From the NCBI RefSeq assembly GCF_900167905.1, contig NZ_FUYZ01000004.1, positions 93,711-157,710 of the forward strand: 64,000 nucleotides of DNA, in the 5' to 3' direction. The notes below the pieces were generated by a model that had not been told where the DNA came from, ran no database searches, and saw nothing but the letters and a program-made list of their open reading frames with translations. Within the stretch, counting starts at the first letter, position 1. Every line of letters starts with the position of its first letter. The DNA is from Soonwooa buanensis. Lineage in GTDB: Bacteria > Bacteroidota > Bacteroidia > Flavobacteriales > Weeksellaceae. The translations under genes were made by a program, and so were the position numbers. Below are positions 50,614-59,869 of the stretch, piece after piece.

Positions 50614-52713
50614 ATGAAAAAACTCAATATTGGGATACTAGCTTTTTCGGGTTTAGTATTTCTTAATTCTTGCGGTTCTACAAAGACTGCTACAACCAAA
50701 ACAGAAAGTACAACTACAACTGTAACAGAGGTGAAAACAACGCCAACAATACCAAAAGAGAATGGACTTGACATTAGTCTAATGGACAAATCTGTTCGTC
50801 CTCAAGATGACTTCTACAATTACGTTAGTGGAACTTGGATGAAAACTGCCAAAATCCCTGCAGATAAACCAACTTGGGGAAGTTTTAATAAACTTGCTGA
50901 AGATACTGATAACAACTCAATGACGATTTTGAATTCACTTTTGAAGGATAAATTTGCAGCGGGTAGCGAAGGTAAAAAAATCCAAGATCTTTATGGTACT
51001 TACATGGATATGGATAAGCGTAACGCGGACGGTATTAAGCCAATCCAAGCTAATTTGGATAGAATTGATGCTATCAAAAATATGGCTGATCTACAATCTT
51101 ATTTGATATCTGTGACTAAAGATGGTGAGAATACACTTTATGGTTGGGGTATCGATGCTGACCTTAAAGATTCTAAAATGAATGCTGTCTATTTAGGTGA
51201 CGCTTCATTAGGGTTGGGAAGAGATTACTATCAAAAAGTTAATGAAAAAAATACTGAAACGATTGCTGAATATCAAAAATATGTAGCTTCGATGCTAGAT
51301 GTTTTGGGTTATAAAAACTCAGCAACTACAGCGAAAAGTATTGTTGCTTTTGAAAAACAAATTGCAAATACCTATTTAACTAACGAGCAGATTCGTGATG
51401 CAACTTTGCAATATAATCCAAAAACAATGGCCGAGCTAAAGTCATTAGTTAAAAATGTTGACCTTCCTGCTTATCTTAAAAGTGTGGGCGTTAGCACAGA
51501 TAAAGCTATAATTGGAGAGATTGGCTATTACAAAAATTTTGATAAATTATTTAATGCTAAAAATCTTCCATTAGTTAAGGATTATCTTAAGTTCCATATG
51601 ATTAATGGTAGTGCAAGTTACTTAACTAAAGATTTGGACGAAAAACGTTTTGCCTTTTATGGTAAATATCTAAGTGGACAACAAGAGCAAAGAGCGCTTA
51701 ACAAGAGAGGTTATCAATTAATTAACGGTGTGTTGGGTGAAGCTTTTGGTAAATTATATGTTGATAAATACTTCCCAGCGTCTGCAAAAGCGCAAATGGT
51801 TGAACTTATCGACTATCTAAAGAAAAGTTTTGCGGTACACATCAACGATCTTAAGTGGATGTCATCAACAACTAAAGTAAAAGCTTTAGAGAAGTTAAAT
51901 AAATTCACGGTTAAAGTAGCTTATCCTGATAAATGGAAAGATTATTCTAAACTAGATATTACTGCTGGTTCGGAAGGTGGAACCTTGTACAGCAACTTAC
52001 AAAATGTAACAGAGTGGCAATATCAAAGAGATTTAGATAAAATCGGAAAACCAGTTGATAAGTCAGAATGGGGAATGACGCCACAAACGGTAAACGCTTA
52101 CTATAACCCATTAAATAACGAAATCGTTTTCCCAGCGGCTATTCTTCAACCGCCTTTCTTCAATCCAAATGCTGATGCTGCCGTTAACTTCGGAGGAATT
52201 GGAGCAGTTATCGGTCACGAAATCACACACGGATTCGATGATTCTGGAGCGCAATTCGATGCAGATGGAAACTTGGTAGATTGGTGGACACCAGCTGACA
52301 AAGCGAACTTCGAGAAAGCGACAAAAGCTTTAGCAGCGCAATATGACAAGTATGAGCCAGTAAAAGGAACTTTCGTAAACGGAACTTTCACAAATGGTGA
52401 AAACATCGCAGATTTAGGAGGTGTTAATATCGCTTTCGACGCTTTGCAAATGTATCTTAAAGATAAAGGAAATCCTGGTAAAATTAGCGATTTCACGCAA
52501 GATCAAAGATTCTTCTTGAGCTGGGCAACCGTTTGGAGAACTTTATCTAGCGAGAAGTATATGATTAACCAAGTTAAAACTGATCCGCACTCTCCAGGGT
52601 ATTTCAGAAGTTTTGGACCGTTGGTTAATACCGATGCATTCTACAAAGCTTTCGATGTTAAAGAAGGTGATAAGCTTTACAAAAAGCCAGAAGAAAGAAT
52701 TAGAATTTGGTAA
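50614..52713 (+). CDS. M13 family zinc metallopeptidase lipoprotein (PepO/neprilysin-like)
   Basis: The 699-residue protein has a lipoprotein signal (LVFLNSCGSTK, acylated Cys20) and should be membrane-anchored facing the periplasm or outside. The M13 features are NAYYNPLNNEIVFPAAILQPPFF, the zinc motif VIGHEITHGFDDSGAQFD (about 530-547), ENIADLGGVNIAFDAL with the third zinc ligand (Glu) at about 590, and the C-terminal ending KPEERIRIW. It degrades oligopeptides. A terminator follows, and 1.6 kb downstream is a remnant of a second copy of its 3' end. Confidence 0.94.
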   Translation: MKKLNIGILAFSGLVFLNSCGSTKTATTKTESTTTTVTEVKTTPTIPKENGLDISLMDKSVRPQDDFYNYVSGTWMKTAKIPADKPTWGSFNKLAEDTDNNSMTILNSLLKDKFAAGSEGKKIQDLYGTYMDMDKRNADGIKPIQANLDRIDAIKNMADLQSYLISVTKDGENTLYGWGIDADLKDSKMNAVYLGDASLGLGRDYYQKVNEKNTETIAEYQKYVASMLDVLGYKNSATTAKSIVAFEKQIANTYLTNEQIRDATLQYNPKTMAELKSLVKNVDLPAYLKSVGVSTDKAIIGEIGYYKNFDKLFNAKNLPLVKDYLKFHMINGSASYLTKDLDEKRFAFYGKYLSGQQEQRALNKRGYQLINGVLGEAFGKLYVDKYFPASAKAQMVELIDYLKKSFAVHINDLKWMSSTTKVKALEKLNKFTVKVAYPDKWKDYSKLDITAGSEGGTLYSNLQNVTEWQYQRDLDKIGKPVDKSEWGMTPQTVNAYYNPLNNEIVFPAAILQPPFFNPNADAAVNFGGIGAVIGHEITHGFDDSGAQFDADGNLVDWWTPADKANFEKATKALAAQYDKYEPVKGTFVNGTFTNGENIADLGGVNIAFDALQMYLKDKGNPGKISDFTQDQRFFLSWATVWRTLSSEKYMINQVKTDPHSPGYFRSFGPLVNTDAFYKAFDVKEGDKLYKKPEERIRIW

Positions 52714-52731
52714 TTAGTTCTTTTTATTAAT

Positions 52732-52762
52732 AAAAAACCACTCTTTTTAGGGTGGTTTTTTT
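52732..52762 (+). terminator. Terminator of the M13 peptidase gene
   Basis: A 10-bp stem (52732-52741 with 52752-52761) is followed by Ts. Confidence 0.83.
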
Positions 52763-52764
52763 GT

Positions 52765-52772
52765 TATATTTG
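52765..52772 (+). promoter_or_regulatory. -7 box of the third T9SS gene
   Basis: TATATTTG matches TAnnTTTG and lies 20 nt before the ATG at 52793, immediately after the preceding terminator. Confidence 0.5.
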
Positions 52773-52792
52773 AAAAATAAATAAATCTAATT

Positions 52793-54259
52793 ATGAAGAA
52801 ACTAGTTTTATTAGTAGTATTATTTTCTTGTGGTTTTCTATTCTCACAACAATTTACATGGACGAAATCATTTGGAGGAATCAAAAATGACAATGGTTAC
52901 TTTCTAAAAAAGATTAAGAATAATGGTTTTTTTGTAGTAGGAGTTGTAAGTAATTCTTCTGATGACATACAAGTTATTAAGCTTGATGATAATAGTAATG
53001 TTGAGTGGCAAAAAAACATTGGAGGATCAAAGGATGAAGGGATTTCTTATTCCAAAAATGTTATAGTTGATGATGATGGAAATTTAGTAATGGTATTATA
53101 CTCTTACTCGAATGATGGCGATTTTCTAGAGTCCGTTTCGTCGGGTAGGTCAATATGGGTTGTTAAATTAGATCAACAAGGTAATTTATTGAATAAAAAA
53201 AGGTTTGATCTTCCACCAGTTTCTTATGACCGAGAAGTTTATTCTATAGATAGTTTTCCAACAGGCTACGTTTTAACTACCTATATTGATGAAAAATCTT
53301 ATTTATTGTTTACAGACAAAAACTGTAACTGGATTGATTCTAAATTTTATAAAAGTACAACTATTGGAGGTACTTTAGTTTATAATGATGTTGTAGCAAT
53401 ATCTGACGGCTTTTTACTAGTAGGTACATTGGATTTTAGTGGATATAAATATGCTACACAGATTGCTAAAATTAACTTTTCAGGAGATGTTATATGGACT
53501 TCCTCTTTTGGAAATGATGCTTCGTACTATAAAGCAAGTCATATCGTAGCGAATGATGATGGTACTTTTGCAATTGCTGGAAATGCGGGAGGTACATTAT
53601 TAAGACCATTTGTGGCAAAGTATAACAGCTTAGGCAATCAAATGTGGATAAAGGTTCTTACCACTAATATGACTAATGATACATATAATGGGAATGATAA
53701 TTTGTATGACTTTATGATAAATTCTAATAATGAATATGTCACTGCAGGATCGGCTAGATATGCCTTTTCATTTGCTAGACTTAATTGGAATGGGGATTTA
53801 TTGGGAAGAATTTTTTTTAAAGGGAATGATGATAGTTATGCTAATTCAGTGATACAATTAGACGATCAGTCCTATGTAATGGTTGGTACTTCTAAGGCAA
53901 CAAAATACCTTTATACTAATACACCTATTTTTAATAATCTAGGACCAGCAGGGACATCAGATATTGTAATGGCAGGATTTAATAATATTGACTTTTCATT
54001 GTCAACAAATGAAAATTTAGGACAGCAGTTAAAAACATCTGTATACCCTAATCCTGTAGTGAATGAGGTATTCGTTCAATCAAAAAATCAAAATATTAAA
54101 AGTTATCAAATTATAACAGAAGATGGAAAATTGGTGCTGCAAAATGAACATATTCGTATCGAAAAAATTAATATAAGTAATTTGAAGGTAGGTATATACT
54201 ATTTGATTCTTAAAGATGCAAACGGTTCCCAATACACACATAAGATTATTAAGCAATAA
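52793..54259 (+). CDS. T9SS-exported repeat protein, beta-propeller-like
   Basis: The 488-residue protein has a signal peptide (MKKLVLLVVLFSCGFLFSQ). The body holds about five to six repeats of the type WTKSFGGIKNDNGYFLKKIKNNG / WQKNIGGSKDEGISYSKNVIVDDDG / WTSSFGNDASYYKASHIVANDDG, as in SBBP-like beta-propellers. It ends with a T9SS type A sorting domain (SVYPNPVVNEVFVQS ... KSYQIITEDGKLVL ... KVGIYYLILKDANGS). It is predicted to be a cell-surface protein. It is inserted between the M13 gene and its remnant, with a different base composition from neither side that I can judge. Confidence 0.85.
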   Translation: MKKLVLLVVLFSCGFLFSQQFTWTKSFGGIKNDNGYFLKKIKNNGFFVVGVVSNSSDDIQVIKLDDNSNVEWQKNIGGSKDEGISYSKNVIVDDDGNLVMVLYSYSNDGDFLESVSSGRSIWVVKLDQQGNLLNKKRFDLPPVSYDREVYSIDSFPTGYVLTTYIDEKSYLLFTDKNCNWIDSKFYKSTTIGGTLVYNDVVAISDGFLLVGTLDFSGYKYATQIAKINFSGDVIWTSSFGNDASYYKASHIVANDDGTFAIAGNAGGTLLRPFVAKYNSLGNQMWIKVLTTNMTNDTYNGNDNLYDFMINSNNEYVTAGSARYAFSFARLNWNGDLLGRIFFKGNDDSYANSVIQLDDQSYVMVGTSKATKYLYTNTPIFNNLGPAGTSDIVMAGFNNIDFSLSTNENLGQQLKTSVYPNPVVNEVFVQSKNQNIKSYQIITEDGKLVLQNEHIRIEKINISNLKVGIYYLILKDANGSQYTHKIIKQ

Positions 54260-54293
54260 TTTTTAATCCTTACAAAAAAATCTTTTTTTAGTA

Positions 54294-54398
54294 AGTTTTG
54301 GACCGTCGGTGAACACAGATGCTTTCTACAAAGCTTTCGACGTTAAAGCTTTCGACAAATTATACAAAAAACCAGAAGAAAGAGTTAAAATTTGGTAA
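54294..54398 (+). pseudogene. Remnant of a second M13 peptidase gene (3' end only)
   Basis: One open frame of 34 codons plus stop reads SFGPSVNTDAFYKAFDVKAF and on to KKPEERVKIW. It matches the last 34 residues of the M13 peptidase at 50614-52713 at 29 positions. The match extends past the stop: TAATTAGTTCTTTTT is the same after both. No start, no zinc motif and no upstream M13 sequence is present. It is best explained by a tandem duplicate that lost all but its end. Confidence 0.88.
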
Positions 54399-54422
54399 TT
54401 AGTTCTTTTTTGAAAATAATAA

Positions 54423-54455
54423 AGGCACCATATAGTAGATTTGGTGCCTCTTTTT
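54423..54455 (+). terminator. Terminator after the M13 remnant
   Basis: An 8-bp stem (54423-54430 with 54442-54449) is followed by TTTTT. It is probably the original terminator of the lost M13 copy and now serves the T9SS gene. Confidence 0.75.
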
Positions 54456-54488
54456 ATTACAATGTTTAATTTTTTTAAAAATTAATTT

Positions 54489-54496
54489 TATCTTTG
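54489..54496 (+). promoter_or_regulatory. -7 box of the META-domain lipoprotein gene
   Basis: TATCTTTG matches TAnnTTTG exactly and lies 43 nt before the ATG. Confidence 0.5.
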
Positions 54497-54539
54497 AAAA
54501 AGAAAAGCAAGACATTGCTCATCATAAAAATTTAAGATT

Positions 54540-54944
54540 ATGAAACATTTATTTCTTACAATATCAGCAGCTGTTATGTTGGCATCATGTGCCGCGTCTA
54601 ATTATTCTGTTAAGAAGGGTGGAAACCAAGTTGCATTAGAAGGCAGCTCTTGGGTTTTGGCAGAGCAAGTAAGCACCGAGCAGCCGACTTTGGTTGTAGA
54701 AGCAGGCAAAATTACGGGTAACACAGGATGTAACAATTATTTTTCTAACAACGTTGCTATCGATGCCAAAGCAGGTACATTTGCAGCAAGCGAGGTAGGA
54801 TCTACAAGAAAAGCTTGTATGAATATGAGTGTTGAGACAGGATTTCTTAACATGCTACAACAAGCTAACAGATATGTCGTAAATGGCGAAAGTCTAGAGC
54901 TGTACAAAGACAATCTATTGTTGCTAAAATTCAACAAAAAATAA
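54540..54944 (+). CDS. META-domain lipoprotein (HslJ-like)
   Basis: The 134-residue protein has a lipoprotein signal (AAVMLASCAASN, acylated Cys17) and one META domain: SSWVLAEQVSTEQPTLVVEAGKITGNTGCNNYFSNNVAIDA, STRKACMNMSVETGFLNML, SLELYKDNLLLLKFNKK. The GCNxYxG/N and KACM motifs match HslJ, an outer-membrane heat-shock protein linked to novobiocin resistance in E. coli. Its role here is unknown. Single gene between a -7 box and a bidirectional terminator. Confidence 0.87.
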   Translation: MKHLFLTISAAVMLASCAASNYSVKKGGNQVALEGSSWVLAEQVSTEQPTLVVEAGKITGNTGCNNYFSNNVAIDAKAGTFAASEVGSTRKACMNMSVETGFLNMLQQANRYVVNGESLELYKDNLLLLKFNKK

Positions 54945-54948
54945 TAAA

Positions 54949-54985
54949 AAAACGGAACTCAATTTTGGGTTCCGTTTTCATTTTT
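54949..54985. terminator. Bidirectional terminator
   Basis: A 12-bp stem including one G-U pair (54949-54960 with 54967-54978) has A-runs on the left and T-runs on the right, between convergent genes. Confidence 0.82.
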
Positions 54986-55000
54986 TAATATCGATTTAGA

Positions 55001-55240
55001 TTACTCTTCTTCTTCGTCATCGTATTTTGCTAACTCAGCATCGCAGAATTTGAAAGCCTCTTCAACTACTTTAGTAGCCTCATTAGCCAAAGTTTCTTCG
55101 TCATCACCTTCTAGATCATCCAACCACTCAACTTCTTCCTCTTCAACGTTAAGGATAAAACGAGGATATTCTGTATGTACTACAAAAAGATCTTCTGGGA
55201 AATCTGTGTTGTCTGCTAATAAAAACTTAGGTAAAGTCAT
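55001..55240 (-). CDS. Small acidic protein of unknown function
   Basis: The 79-residue protein is strongly acidic, with EEEEVEWLDDLEGDDEE in the middle and DDEEEE at the end. It has no signal or TM and is likely cytoplasmic. I recall similar small acidic proteins as conserved in Flavobacteriia, but no function is known to me. It is a single gene, and its 3' end shares a terminator with the META gene. Confidence 0.72.
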   Translation of the reverse strand: MTLPKFLLADNTDFPEDLFVVHTEYPRFILNVEEEEVEWLDDLEGDDEETLANEATKVVEEAFKFCDAELAKYDDEEEE

Positions 55241-55310
55241 ATCTATAAAATTTAATAGTTTCTAATAATTTTTTTTAGGAGCAAGTCAATTTTCTCATAC
55301 TTTAGACAAT

Positions 55311-55390
55311 TTGTCCCGCTTTTTGTTACAATCTTTTTGCTCGGCAAAGCCTCTCGCAAAAAGGATTTCCACGCCAATCGGGGCTATCGA
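55311..55390. repeat. GC-rich palindromic intergenic element, copy C
   Basis: The arms AATCTTTTTGC (about 55330) and GCAAAAAGGATT (about 55356) form a hairpin; TTTGTTACAATCTTTT on the left and AAGGATTTCCACG on the right match copy A at 66-176. It lies in a 270-nt gene-free gap with no other feature that I can support. Confidence 0.6.
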
Positions 55391-55510
55391 TAAGCATCCT
55401 CAGTTCTTAGTCCAAAGACTCAATCCTTGCATCAAAGATAACAAAAAATCTTATTCCGAAAACCGAAAATTCAGATTTCGGAGAAAATCATATTTTTTGA
55501 AATCGACAAA

Positions 55511-56866
55511 CTATTTCTTATCAAACTTCTGAAACTGGTTTCTCTTTATTTTTAGTTTAGAATCAACACGATAAGGCGTTAAGACTTTTGGATCCAAAGT
55601 GTCTTTCGCCGAAAAAGTAGTATAAATCATCGGATTAACCGTACTAATAATTTCTGCAGATCGTACATTTCCGAGATCTTCTTCAGATTTTAACCAAAAT
55701 TTTATCGTTCCTGTTTCTTTATTTTCGTTTTTTAGAAAAGTTTGTATTTCTTCACGGTTTTCCAAATAATTTCCTTTTGATAACCATGTAAATGCAAATC
55801 CCGTTAACAAACTTCCTAACGGAATTAGGTAAGTCAAATTCCCAAAAACCGTCCCTAATCTTCGGAAATAATACATCCAAATCGGAAGACTAAAAGGCGC
55901 TAACAATCGATAATCTATTGCGTTAACCGAATAAAAATATTGTACAAAATAAGAACAAGCAATACCAACAAATCCTGTCCAAAGTAATAACAAATCAAAA
56001 TCCGAATGTTTTGTTTTAATAACGAAATATAAAATAACACCAATGTTGATTAAGCCAATACCATAGATCCCATAATTGACAATGCCGCCAGACGGATCCG
56101 CAATATGTACAAAAGGATCAAAAGTCGTGGCAAGGCCTTGCCATAGTTCGGTTAGAAGTTTAGAAGTTGGTTTTAGTCCAATGTTTAGAAAATCTTTGAC
56201 ATAATCTTCATTAAAATAATCGACATACAAAAACTTGAAAAGCACCACAAACAAAATTCCAAAAAGTGCCGATAAAACAAAGTATTTACCATAAGTTGTT
56301 TTTATTTTCAGTAAACCAAACCAACCCAAACCAGCCATCAAAAACAAAGCGCTATATCTGATATTGTAACAAATAATCAAGAACAAACTCAGTATCAAAA
56401 CAGCTTTTAAGCCTTTAAAATTTTCGGCTATAACTTGTTTAGAATAATAAAAAAGGAAAAAGACAAATGGCAAAATTGGTGCTTCGCTCATGGTATAAGA
56501 AAACACCGATACAAAACTAAAAAGCGCCGAAATCATCGAGATTTCTTTGAAGTAGAAATCTTTTTTCCAAGCGAATACCAACATTGCAGTGTAGGCTAAA
56601 AGACCAACTACTTTACTACTCCAGAATTCGTCCAAGCCAAAATTAGTGAACAACCAAATCCCAAAAGGATAGCCTAATGGCGCTGTTGTATTGTCTATAA
56701 CTGGCAACATGTGCGCCTGTCGCATATATCGAATCGAATCTGGATTGACACGACCTTTTTCATTCAATAAAAATCGAACGACAATCATTGCATAAGTCGC
56801 AATAATCAAGAAAATATTAATACACTTGGTAAGCTTTGGGTTATATAGTTTTGTTGAGAAATTCAT
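55511..56866 (-). CDS. Polytopic membrane protein, GT-C glycosyltransferase-like
   Basis: The 451-residue protein has about 10-12 TM helices. The first periplasmic loop contains KGRVNPDSIRYMRQA, similar to the acidic loop motif of GT-C enzymes that use polyprenyl-phosphate sugars (ArnT/GT39 style). The C-terminal ~70 residues are soluble. It starts 2 nt after the CNNM/CBS gene and so belongs to the envelope operon. A sugar transferase acting on lipid A or a glycoprotein is inferred; the family is uncertain. Confidence 0.65.
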   Translation of the reverse strand: MNFSTKLYNPKLTKCINIFLIIATYAMIVVRFLLNEKGRVNPDSIRYMRQAHMLPVIDNTTAPLGYPFGIWLFTNFGLDEFWSSKVVGLLAYTAMLVFAWKKDFYFKEISMISALFSFVSVFSYTMSEAPILPFVFFLFYYSKQVIAENFKGLKAVLILSLFLIICYNIRYSALFLMAGLGWFGLLKIKTTYGKYFVLSALFGILFVVLFKFLYVDYFNEDYVKDFLNIGLKPTSKLLTELWQGLATTFDPFVHIADPSGGIVNYGIYGIGLINIGVILYFVIKTKHSDFDLLLLWTGFVGIACSYFVQYFYSVNAIDYRLLAPFSLPIWMYYFRRLGTVFGNLTYLIPLGSLLTGFAFTWLSKGNYLENREEIQTFLKNENKETGTIKFWLKSEEDLGNVRSAEIISTVNPMIYTTFSAKDTLDPKVLTPYRVDSKLKIKRNQFQKFDKK

Positions 56867-56868
56867 GC

Positions 56869-58143
56869 TTATTTTTCAATCTTAATCTTAGAAATACGTT
56901 GTCCGTTTTTTTCCAAAATGGTGTATTTTAGGTCTTTTATTTCAAATTCGTCATCCACTTGTGGTAGATTGTTGGTATTGTTGATAATGTAACCAGCCAC
57001 CGTGTTGTATTGGTTGTTAATGTGCTCTTCTTCCTCTTCTTTATTGAAATAATCTAGGAAGTCATAAATATCCATTCCCGCATCTACAATCCAAGTGTCG
57101 TTATCTATTTTCTTAATCTCTGGATTTTTCTCTTCATCATGCATCGTATCACCAACTAGCTCATCGATGAGGTCATTTAAAGTGATGATTCCTTTTACGC
57201 TACCGTATTCGTCGATTACAATTCCGTAATGGATTTTTGTTTTTTTGAACTGATTAAGGACTTGATAAGCTTTTGCAGCTTCGTTGAAATATAAAGGCTC
57301 TTTTATATAATTTGACACTTTAAAATCTGGTGTATTTGAGGCTAAAAATAAATCTTTTAAAATTACAATTCCTAAAATATTATCTACGTTATTGTTTTCG
57401 CAAACGGGATATGCAGAATGTTTTCCGTCTTGTATTTTGTACCGAATGTCGTCCCAAGAATCTTGAGTGTCAAAAATAATCATATCACTTTTCGGCGTGT
57501 ACAAAGCGCTGGCTTTTCTGTCGCCAAGTTCAAAAACACGTTCTACAATGTCTTGTTCTATATTTAAGATTTCGCCACCTTGTGCACTTTCTTTCACCAT
57601 AGAAACTATTTCCTCCTCAGAAATCGTGTTGTCGTTTTTATCATCAATTCTAAATATTTTAGATAAAAAATCATTGGAAATGGATAACAACCAAACGAAT
57701 GGCGAAGCAATTTTAGAAAGTAAATCCATTGGTCTAGCTAACATTACAGCGATAGATTCTGGGAAAGTCATCCCAAGTCTTTTAGGGAATAATTCGCCAA
57801 CAACAATAGAAAAATAAGTGATGATAATTACACTTCCCGAAACTGCAATTTGGTTGGCGTAAGGCGCAAGAACATCCACTTTTAGAAGTAGATTTTTCAA
57901 ATCTTTTGTAATACTTTCACCACTGAAAATACCTAACAAAACACCAATTAGCGTAATCCCAATTTGTACTGTTGACAAAAATCGGGTAGGGTTGTCCATT
58001 AATTTTAGAGCGGTTTTAGCAGCTGGACTTCCTTTCTTTTTCAAACTTTCTAGCTTGAATTTTCTGGAAGAAACCAACGCCATTTCAGACATTGCAAAAA
58101 CGCCATTCAGTAATATTAATGCAATTAGGATAATGAGTTCCAT
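56869..58143 (-). CDS. CNNM/CBS-domain membrane protein (CorC/HlyC family)
   Basis: The 424-residue protein has an N-terminal CNNM domain with three to four TM helices (about 1-190), two CBS domains (about 210-330: YTPKSDMIIFDTQDSW ... IHYGIVIDEYGSVKGIITLNDLIDELVGD) and a C-terminal CorC/HlyC domain (DNDTWIVDAGMDIYDFLDYF). Members are linked to magnesium or cobalt transport. In Flavobacteriia the gliding protein GldE is a relative, but I cannot assign that name. It lies 25 nt after the EptA-like gene. Confidence 0.88.
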   Translation of the reverse strand: MELIILIALILLNGVFAMSEMALVSSRKFKLESLKKKGSPAAKTALKLMDNPTRFLSTVQIGITLIGVLLGIFSGESITKDLKNLLLKVDVLAPYANQIAVSGSVIIITYFSIVVGELFPKRLGMTFPESIAVMLARPMDLLSKIASPFVWLLSISNDFLSKIFRIDDKNDNTISEEEIVSMVKESAQGGEILNIEQDIVERVFELGDRKASALYTPKSDMIIFDTQDSWDDIRYKIQDGKHSAYPVCENNNVDNILGIVILKDLFLASNTPDFKVSNYIKEPLYFNEAAKAYQVLNQFKKTKIHYGIVIDEYGSVKGIITLNDLIDELVGDTMHDEEKNPEIKKIDNDTWIVDAGMDIYDFLDYFNKEEEEEHINNQYNTVAGYIINNTNNLPQVDDEFEIKDLKYTILEKNGQRISKIKIEK

Positions 58144-58168
58144 AACAGGGATTGGTGTTGTAGATTGA

Positions 58169-59848
58169 TTAGTCGACTATTATTACTTTTCCGGAACCAG
58201 TTAAGATTTTTCTGTTTTTTGGTTCGTTGTATTGGTCAGACGCTAAGTTATTAATTTGCTCTGAATCCGAATTGTCATAACGGATATTGGCCATATTTAG
58301 AAATGTAGAAAATGTCGAAGTTGAAGACGCTTTTTTTGATTTGTTTTTACTTAAATTTTCAACAATATTGGGATTTTCTTTGTTGTAAAAATCCGATGTC
58401 CACACAAGATACGGAATATGATACTCGTGTATATTCGGTTGTATAGAACCATGGAATATTAATTTTTTGCCATCGTCATAAAGATTTTCGCCATGATCGG
58501 ATAGATACAACATACAAGACTCAGCGCTTTTTTCATCATTTAATAAAGATATTATTGAAGCTAAAAAATGGTCAGTGTAAACAATGCTGTTGTCATAAGA
58601 ATTGACAAGTGCTTCCTTGTTTTTGATGTTAATATTATCGTAACCAGTTTTAGAAATGCTTGGTTTATAGATGTCAAAACTATCGGGATATCTATTCGAA
58701 TATCGAAAATGACTTCCCATGCTATGTATTACGATTAATGCTTTCTTATTATCAGTATTATTAAGAACTTGCTTGATGATAGGAATAGCCTCCATATCTT
58801 GTACATTCTGGGTTTTCGTATTGTAATGAAAATCAACAATATTATTAATCCTTTTTGTAATAGGAATCAACATGTTTTGATTATCGATCCATGCAGTGTA
58901 AAAGCCTGCTTCTTTAAAGGCGTCAATAATATTTTTTTCTTTGTACTGTAAATCGATGTGGTCCGGATTAGCGCGCGTAATAACCTGCGGAATAGACTGT
59001 ATCGTTAATGTTGCTGCACTATATACGTTGTCAAAGGCTACTAGATTTTTTTCTTTGGAAAGCTTTGGCGTCGTTGGTCTATGATAGCCATATAATCCAA
59101 AATTTTCTTGTCTTGCAGTTTCTCCTAATACCAAAATAAAAATCTGCTTAGACTCTTTTTTATGCTCATCAATTTTGGCATTAAAAGAGAAATGTTGAAG
59201 TTTATTTTCGAATTCTTTTGACTCAGAAATGGATTCGTAAGCTGTAAATGTATTCAAAAATAAATTCGCTGGATAAGTCTTTATGTACTTAGTTCTCGTA
59301 AACTCTAACGCAAATTGCAAAGCACCGATTGGTGTGAATTTCATTGCAAAAGTCATCTTGTATATTTTTGCGAAAATAGCGACGTTCGCTAGTAGAAAAA
59401 TTGAGACAATTATTAATTTACCACGTTTTGGTATTCTAAGATTTGGAGCTTTTCTTAAGATTAAAAAATAAATAATAATGATAAAAATACATGTAACAAT
59501 TTCTATCAAATGTCCTGGCAATTGTTCGGTTGCTTCGCGGTAGTTTGTGTAGATAAGCGATTCTATAAAACCGTCCGAAATTGGCTGACCAACACTTTTA
59601 ACAAAGGAAATTTCGAGCGGAGCAATAAGCAGGAAAATGCTACAAATAGAAAAATAAATTTTAGGTTTAATAATGGCTAAAGGTAAAAGCCAAATTGAAA
59701 TCGAAAATAGCAAATACGATAATTTTAGGACAAAACTATCTTGCAAATCACTAGCGTAAAATGCTGTTACAAAATTCGGAATCAATAATATTAATAACAA
59801 AAAACAATACAGGAAGTATTGTTTTTTGTCTTTTTCTATTTTAAACAT
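58169..59848 (-). CDS. EptA-like phosphoethanolamine transferase
   Basis: This 559-residue alkaline-phosphatase-fold protein has five N-terminal TM helices (about 10-160) and a periplasmic catalytic domain. Catalytic residues are Glu243 (LGETARQENFGLYGYHR), nucleophile Thr280 (SAATLTIQS), the metal motif SDHGENLYDDG and a HGS His. Thr280 matches the EptA nucleophile number. It adds phosphoethanolamine to lipid A or another envelope glycan and could affect polymyxin sensitivity. The operon order is hydroxyacyl-CoA dehydrogenase, this gene, CNNM/CBS, GT-C-like. Confidence 0.9.
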   Translation of the reverse strand: MFKIEKDKKQYFLYCFLLLILLIPNFVTAFYASDLQDSFVLKLSYLLFSISIWLLPLAIIKPKIYFSICSIFLLIAPLEISFVKSVGQPISDGFIESLIYTNYREATEQLPGHLIEIVTCIFIIIIYFLILRKAPNLRIPKRGKLIIVSIFLLANVAIFAKIYKMTFAMKFTPIGALQFALEFTRTKYIKTYPANLFLNTFTAYESISESKEFENKLQHFSFNAKIDEHKKESKQIFILVLGETARQENFGLYGYHRPTTPKLSKEKNLVAFDNVYSAATLTIQSIPQVITRANPDHIDLQYKEKNIIDAFKEAGFYTAWIDNQNMLIPITKRINNIVDFHYNTKTQNVQDMEAIPIIKQVLNNTDNKKALIVIHSMGSHFRYSNRYPDSFDIYKPSISKTGYDNINIKNKEALVNSYDNSIVYTDHFLASIISLLNDEKSAESCMLYLSDHGENLYDDGKKLIFHGSIQPNIHEYHIPYLVWTSDFYNKENPNIVENLSKNKSKKASSTSTFSTFLNMANIRYDNSDSEQINNLASDQYNEPKNRKILTGSGKVIIVD

Positions 59849-59869
59849 TAAGTCTAATATTTTTAAAAA

